A program made the translations under genes and the position numbers. The notes below the pieces were generated by a model that had not been told where the DNA came from, searched no databases, and was given only the letters and a program-made list of their open reading frames with translations. From Buddleja alternifolia (lineage: Eukaryota; Streptophyta; Magnoliopsida; Lamiales; Scrophulariaceae): DNA of 64,000 nucleotides. The stretch's first letter is position 1; every line of letters begins with the position of its first letter. This document shows positions 59,361 through 64,000 of the stretch, one piece after another. The DNA is taken from contig CM033394.1 of assembly GCA_019426215.1 (NCBI GenBank), positions 14,838,195 to 14,902,194 of the forward strand. Direction: 5' to 3'.

Positions 59361-59851
59361 AGACGGCATTTCAAATGTCGTCTTCATTTGAATTTTTTTT
59401 TTCTTTTCTGAACTTGAAGACGAAATGTCGTCTTCAATTTTTTTTTTAAATATGAACAGTGAAGACGACATTTTAAATGTCGTCTTCACTGTTCATCCGA
59501 CTTTTTTAATTATTATTAATAAATGTCGTCCTTTTTTATTATTAATTAATTATCATGAACAGTGAAGACGACATGTCTTCACTGTTCATAAAAAAAATAA
59601 AATTGAAGACGACATTTTAAATGTCGTCTTCAACTTTCTTTTCTTTTTTTTAATTTCGAATATTGTTAGTCAGGGTTAGGGTTTTTTTTAGCATAATGTT
59701 TTCTACCACTACAATTATACTATTTTTACAATTATATTAATACTCAAAATATTAACTATTCATGTTTTGTTTTATTTCGAAAACGACATGCTCTGTTCAT
59801 AAATATTTAAAAATGAATATTGAAGACGACATGCCAAATGTCGTCTTCAAT
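59361..59851. repeat. Cluster of GAAGACGACAT palindromes upstream of the MULE transposase
   Basis: Five inverted pairs of GAAGACGACAT / ATGTCGTCTTC-type arms lie at 59361-59385, 59415-59436, 59454-59494, 59603-59633 and 59819-59851, plus a shorter one at 59556-59588 and half-sites at 59521 and 59782. The one at 59454-59494 is a 19-bp perfect arm pair with a 3-bp centre, extended by GAACAGT outside. Likely subterminal binding sites or foldback structure of the element that carries the transposase. Confidence 0.8.
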
Positions 59852-60636
59852 TTTTTTTTTTTTTTTTGGGAATCCTAACTCCATCTATAAATTCAGCTGC
59901 AGAATGTTTTCACTCTCACTTTTGAAAATTTTTCTCATTCTCTCAAAAATTTTCTCATTCTCACAAATTGAAGAAAGTTTTACTCGTTCATATTTTTCTT
60001 CAACTTTCTTTCAACTACTTGAGAAGAATTAATATCCGGATACTTTTTGAACTTCAAATTATCAGGTAAAAAATAAATTTACATATTATTATTATTTGTA
60101 AACTTTATTTAGTTATTTATGTTAATCGCTTTGTTTGTATTAATTGTAGATTGTACGCATTGTGCTTTGAAAAAAAATATTCATATTTGGAGTCAAATTT
60201 ACGGATTACAGGTAAATAATATGCTATAATTGCCGAATATCTCTTTTTAAATATGCTGAAGAGTTGATTATTTGATTTAATTATAAGTCTTATTTATGTT
60301 TATGTTTATGTGTTGGAACTTATTTCAGATTGTATACGCATTGTGTATATATTTATGTTTTGGAAGTTATTTCAGATTTTTAGAAAAAGTAAGAAATACC
60401 TGATGAAGTATTTTGAATAGAATTCTGTGTTGTATGATGTTAAGGATGAGTAACTAATTAATAGCCGTGAGATTGACCTGAAATCGTTTATTTGTTCATA
60501 TCTAAGTATTAATATAATTGTGTGTGGCAAGGAAATCAATATTTTATGCCCATTAAATTACAAAATATGTGGATGATAATTTGATAAGTTAGTGGTCCCT
60601 TGAACTAATTTTTCGAGTTTATTTATTTTTGAAGAT
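59852..60636 (+). promoter_or_regulatory. 5' leader of the MULE transposase gene with possible introns
   Basis: Candidate splice signals surround short leader exons: TATCAG/GTAAAA at about 60066, TTGTAG/ATTGTACGC at about 60150, TTACAG/GTAAATA at about 60211, and TTTCAG/ATTGTATACGC at about 60329. The repeated ATTGTACGCATTGTG-like block (60151 and 60330) suggests a small internal duplication. The precise transcript is unknown. Confidence 0.35.
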
Positions 60637-63273
60637 ATGTCGAACCTCAACAAAATTGATGTTATGGTGTACTCGGGAGGTCAAATACTACAAGAGTCAA
60701 ATTCTATCACATATAGCGTTCCTCCAGTTGGGTATATGAGACTACTACGTTCGACAAACTTTACTGATTTACTGGCGAGATTGTATATGCGAACTCGAAT
60801 AGATATTGATCGATTCTCGCTGAAAGTATTTGCTAAATATTCATGCGAGTATCGATCTGTGATAAAAGAATCCATTTTGGAGATAACCGATGATGAAAGC
60901 CTAAGATTTTTCATGGATCCTGATGGTGAGATTAATAGCCTACACCTCTATATTGAAAAAGATGAAAGGTACAACAATATTGTTCCGGATATGCCTTTGT
61001 CCCAAGAGTGGGACACATACACGTCTCTTTTAACACAAGAGATGCCCGTTAGCCAAGAGCTTGACCATTACATGTCGCTTTTAACACAACCTGCTATACC
61101 TGATCTGCCAGCGGTGACACAAGGAATGGAAAGTTTTGGGTTGCATGACTATTGTGTAGGTGCCTCTACATCATCACATGAAATTGGGGGCAATTGGCAA
61201 CACAATTCTGAATCGCAGAGTTATAGAGAGCCTGATAATGCTGAATTTGCCCATGAGCCACAACAAGAATGTTTTAATGATTCAAAATTGAGTGATTCAG
61301 AGCCAGATGAAATTGATTACCCTATTCCACCTGATGATGAGGGAGATGTCGATGTCAATGTCATGTTGAAGACATTGTCACAGCCTGGCGTAAGAACATT
61401 ACCGCAACATCAAGAGCCCGTTAATGATCCAATACCTCCGTCAGTTAATGTGGACATGTTATATCCAGTCACACCGTTCTACTCCAGAACAAATCCGGAG
61501 GTAGAAGCAGACTCTATTGATATCCAAGCTGCATCAAAGGGTAAGTTTTATGATTTTAGAAAAGGAAATCTCGACTTACACATGGTCTTGAAAGACAAGA
61601 AACATCTCATCTGTGCTGTGAAAGATTACTCAGTGAGACATGCGAAGCGCGAGTATGTCGTGGAGTTGAGTGACCCGACACTATGGAGAGTGAAATGCAA
61701 ACACAAAAACTCAACAGTTAAATGCAGATGGGCCCTCCGAGCAATATTCAAAGAAAATATTCGATGCTTCAAGATCACAAAGTATTATGGGTCTCATACA
61801 TGTCTCTTGGATTTAGTGTCTAGCAATCACTGTAACTTGGACAAAAATTTGGTTGCTACCCTTTTGGTAAATATTGTTCGCACTGATCCGGCATACAAGA
61901 TCGCCAACGTCATTACAATGGTGAATGATCAATTCGGGTTTGATATTCCATATGCTAAGGCTTGGTACAGCTTGAAACGTGCACGCGAAGTTGTTTATGG
62001 GACTTGGGAAGAATCAGTACGAAAATTGCCTAAGTTTTTGGGAGCTGTCAAAAAATGGAACTCGGGCACTGTCGTTGAATGGGATAACTATGATACAAGA
62101 CATGATCAAAAAAAGGTCGTCAAATATGTCTTTTGGGCATTCAAGCCGTGTATAGATGGATTTCGACACTGTCGCAAAGTCATATGCATAGACGGAACGC
62201 ATCTATACATAAAATACAAACATAAGATGTTGATCGCGACATCCATGGACGCAAATCAACAGATATTTCCTCTTGCTTTCGCCATTGTGGATGATGAATC
62301 ACTTGCATCTTGGAAATGGTTTTTAGAGAATTTGAGCAAACATTTTGTACAAGGGGTTGAAGAATGCATTTGTCTTATTTCTGATCGTCATCCTGGAATC
62401 CTCTCAGCAGTTGAAAGCATACCTGAATTTTGCCCTCCTAGAGTAGTCCATCGCTATTGCCTGCGGCATGTATGTTCAAACTTTAATAGTCAGTTCAGAA
62501 ATAAGGTCTTAAAGAACCTATGTTGGGTAGCTGGTTCATCAACTCAAATAAGAAAGTTTGAAAATGCCATGGATCAGATTAAATCACATGATAGAGTTGC
62601 TCATCAGTATTTAAATGCGATTGACAGAGAAAAATGGACTTTTGCTTATGATGGAGGATGGCGGTGTGGCATTATGACAACCAACATGGCTGAAAGCATA
62701 AATAATGTATTCAAAGGTGCTCGTCGTCTTCCTGTCACAGCTATTGCAGAGATAACATTTTTTCGTTCCATAGAGCATTTCAAATTGCGATCTGCCGGGG
62801 GTCGGGAGATGCTTGAGAAGGGACTCCCTTGGACAAGCTATGCGCATAAGATGTACACACGTAGGTCTGATAGCACCACTAATAATGCAGTACAAACATT
62901 TAATTATCATGAGCAATCTGCTAACGTTTTCACACGTCCGATGAGAGGACGAAGTGGGAATAGGTACGTTGTGAATCTTAGGAAAATGGAGTGTGATTGT
63001 GGCAAATGGAGTGAATTTGGAATACCTTGCTCACATGTTCAATCTGTATGCAAGAGCTGGGATGTAGAAGCAGCAAACTATGTGAAGTCGTATTATGGGA
63101 TTCGTCCATATTTAGCAACGTATAGAGGGATCTACACGCCATTGCCAGGGGAACACTATTGGGATACCCCCTCTTTTGAGTTGTTCCATAACGAAACTCT
63201 ACGTGTCAGTCGTCGTGTAGGTAGAGATCGAACAACTAGAATACATAATGAAATGGATTGGGCAGGTCGTTGA
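60637..63273 (+). CDS. Mutator-like (MULE) transposase, intact (878 aa)
   Basis: Single uninterrupted frame from ATG 60637. Domains: a PB1-like N-terminal region (about 1-110), an acidic linker (about 195-290), a MuDR-type DNA-binding region with a WRKY-GCM1-like zinc finger (CKHKNSTVKCRW ... YGSHTC, about 352-390), the MULE DDE catalytic domain (ICIDGTHL, LISDRHPG, and a later Glu such as in NMAESINNVFKG, about 510-690) with CPPRVVHRYCLRH, and a C-terminal SWIM zinc finger CDCGKWSEFGIPCSHV (about 785-800). The protein would bind terminal repeats and cut and paste the element in the nucleus. No stop or frameshift, so it may be functional, or domesticated. Element ends are not seen: the right one is beyond the window. 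Confidence 0.93.
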   Translation: MSNLNKIDVMVYSGGQILQESNSITYSVPPVGYMRLLRSTNFTDLLARLYMRTRIDIDRFSLKVFAKYSCEYRSVIKESILEITDDESLRFFMDPDGEINSLHLYIEKDERYNNIVPDMPLSQEWDTYTSLLTQEMPVSQELDHYMSLLTQPAIPDLPAVTQGMESFGLHDYCVGASTSSHEIGGNWQHNSESQSYREPDNAEFAHEPQQECFNDSKLSDSEPDEIDYPIPPDDEGDVDVNVMLKTLSQPGVRTLPQHQEPVNDPIPPSVNVDMLYPVTPFYSRTNPEVEADSIDIQAASKGKFYDFRKGNLDLHMVLKDKKHLICAVKDYSVRHAKREYVVELSDPTLWRVKCKHKNSTVKCRWALRAIFKENIRCFKITKYYGSHTCLLDLVSSNHCNLDKNLVATLLVNIVRTDPAYKIANVITMVNDQFGFDIPYAKAWYSLKRAREVVYGTWEESVRKLPKFLGAVKKWNSGTVVEWDNYDTRHDQKKVVKYVFWAFKPCIDGFRHCRKVICIDGTHLYIKYKHKMLIATSMDANQQIFPLAFAIVDDESLASWKWFLENLSKHFVQGVEECICLISDRHPGILSAVESIPEFCPPRVVHRYCLRHVCSNFNSQFRNKVLKNLCWVAGSSTQIRKFENAMDQIKSHDRVAHQYLNAIDREKWTFAYDGGWRCGIMTTNMAESINNVFKGARRLPVTAIAEITFFRSIEHFKLRSAGGREMLEKGLPWTSYAHKMYTRRSDSTTNNAVQTFNYHEQSANVFTRPMRGRSGNRYVVNLRKMECDCGKWSEFGIPCSHVQSVCKSWDVEAANYVKSYYGIRPYLATYRGIYTPLPGEHYWDTPSFELFHNETLRVSRRVGRDRTTRIHNEMDWAGR

Positions 63274-63606
63274 TCTCATATGTGCTTGTATTTTGTGTCA
63301 GCTAGTTTTCGTTGATTGTAAGAAAATTTTCATAATAAATAAATAAATTTAATTATGAATTTTAGTTTAGAAAGTAGAATTTTAGGGTTTATGTTTGAAT
63401 TTTGAACTTTTAGATATAATTTCGAATTTAGTATTAAGTTTCTACCCGCAGATGAAAGAAAGACCGAAAATAAGACATGTTAACTATATCAAACATAGAT
63501 ATATTAACTATAGTATAAAAAAAAAGGACCTACAAAACATAGACATATTAACTATATTAAAGAAATTTTATCTGACAATCACATTTATTTATATAACCTC
63601 TTGCAG
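63274..63606 (+). other. Region between the transposase stop and the downstream exons
   Basis: AT-rich, with short ORFs only. It ends in a splice-acceptor-like CCTCTTGCAG at 63597-63606, so it may be intron or 3' UTR plus promoter. Confidence 0.4.
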
Positions 63607-63948
63607 ATTTGGGCACGGTCAAGGATATCGGTTCTGAGACCTAGTATCACGTATAATAGGATTGACATGGTTCCCGTGACAAATGCGCATAACGAAGTCG
63701 TACTTCCAATTCCTCCATATGGCGCAAGGTAGTATATTGTGTTTCCAAGTCTTTTATACAAATGAATTTTACGAGAATAAATTTACCAAAAACATAAAAT
63801 AGAAGAATCTAGGAGAATACATATTATATCATAACAAAAATAACTTGTTTGTGGTCTCAGGTGGAATTGTGAGTTCACATACGTAGATACGTTTCACAAT
63901 GCCCTAGGACCAATTAGAGAAGCCCTTGATCTTATGTTGTCGAGTCAG
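63607..63948 (+). CDS. Partial spliced gene, plant-mobile-domain-like, running off the window
   Basis: Two exons join in phase: 63607-63728 (acceptor TTGCAG, donor GCAAG/GTAGTA) and 63861-63948 (acceptor TCTCAG, donor GTCAG/GTAAGC). The joined frame is open for 69-70 codons and includes NEVVLPIPPYGARW across the junction and FHNALGPIREALDLML in exon 2. The W...REALD.M...Q pattern recalls the plant mobile domain (MAIN-like) family, but the segment is short. It could be a second gene of the Mutator-like element, a host gene fragment it carries, or a 3' extension of the transposase transcript. The 5' start is not seen and the gene continues beyond the window. Confidence 0.4.
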
Positions 63949-64000
63949 GTAAGCAAGATAATTTGATATGCATAATATTATGAAATGTCCATCTTAGTAT

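Overview
The window looks like nuclear DNA of a flowering plant, probably a eudicot. It is AT-rich, host genes are few and intron-rich with GT-AG junctions, and most of the DNA is transposable elements of plant-typical families: Ty1/copia with the TGGTATCAGAGC primer site, an Athila/Tat-like element with an Asp-tRNA primer site, TRIM, Helitron, hAT, CACTA and Mutator-like. I cannot name the species.

Two host genes are convincing. (1) 28862-32601 (+) is a four-exon gene for an ACS10/ACS12-type aminotransferase-like protein of 529 residues. Its reading frame and splice sites are intact, but the PLP-binding lysine and several other active-site residues are replaced, so it looks like a pseudoenzyme. 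(2) 52133-57243 (-) is an eight-exon gene for a plastid BASS-family (bile acid:sodium symporter-like) transporter of about 388 residues, with an unresolved start and exon 1/exon 2 phase.

Layout. 1-7455: minus-strand LARD-like LTR element with no pol and one 156-aa basic ORF. 8179-10738: Helitron-like element with an internal 272-bp tandem duplication. 11062-12854: solo copia LTR with target-site duplication ATTAT. 13255-13890: dispersed repeat and an RNase H-like LINE scrap. 14532-15133: non-autonomous hAT-like element with 8-bp TSD. 15542-16037: foldback element. 16280-22902: young, apparently complete copia element with a 1318-aa polyprotein. 23811-26330: AT-rich MITE-like sequences and a CACTA terminus. 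26901-27498: TRIM with TSD AGTTT. 28862-32601: ACS-like gene. 33451-34402: tandem repeats. 35162-51593: a Helitron-like sequence that appears split by an old copia element (36329-50434), whose pol gene is in turn interrupted by a young Athila/Tat-like element (39769-45787, TSD CAGCT). 52133-57243: BASS gene with MITEs in its introns. 57244-59360: intergenic DNA with a tandem duplication and a hairpin. 59361 to the window end: Mutator-like element with a palindrome cluster, an intact 878-aa transposase, and downstream spliced exons resembling part of a plant mobile domain.

The host genes do not form a pathway. The clearest biological story is layered transposition around two genes: old copia, then a nearly identical-LTR Athila/Tat-like insertion inside it, a separate young copia, and MITEs confined to introns. 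The most unusual items are the ACS-like gene without its catalytic lysine, the palindrome arrays placed before the LTR promoter and before the MULE transposase, and the possible transposase plus plant-mobile-domain pairing at the right edge.
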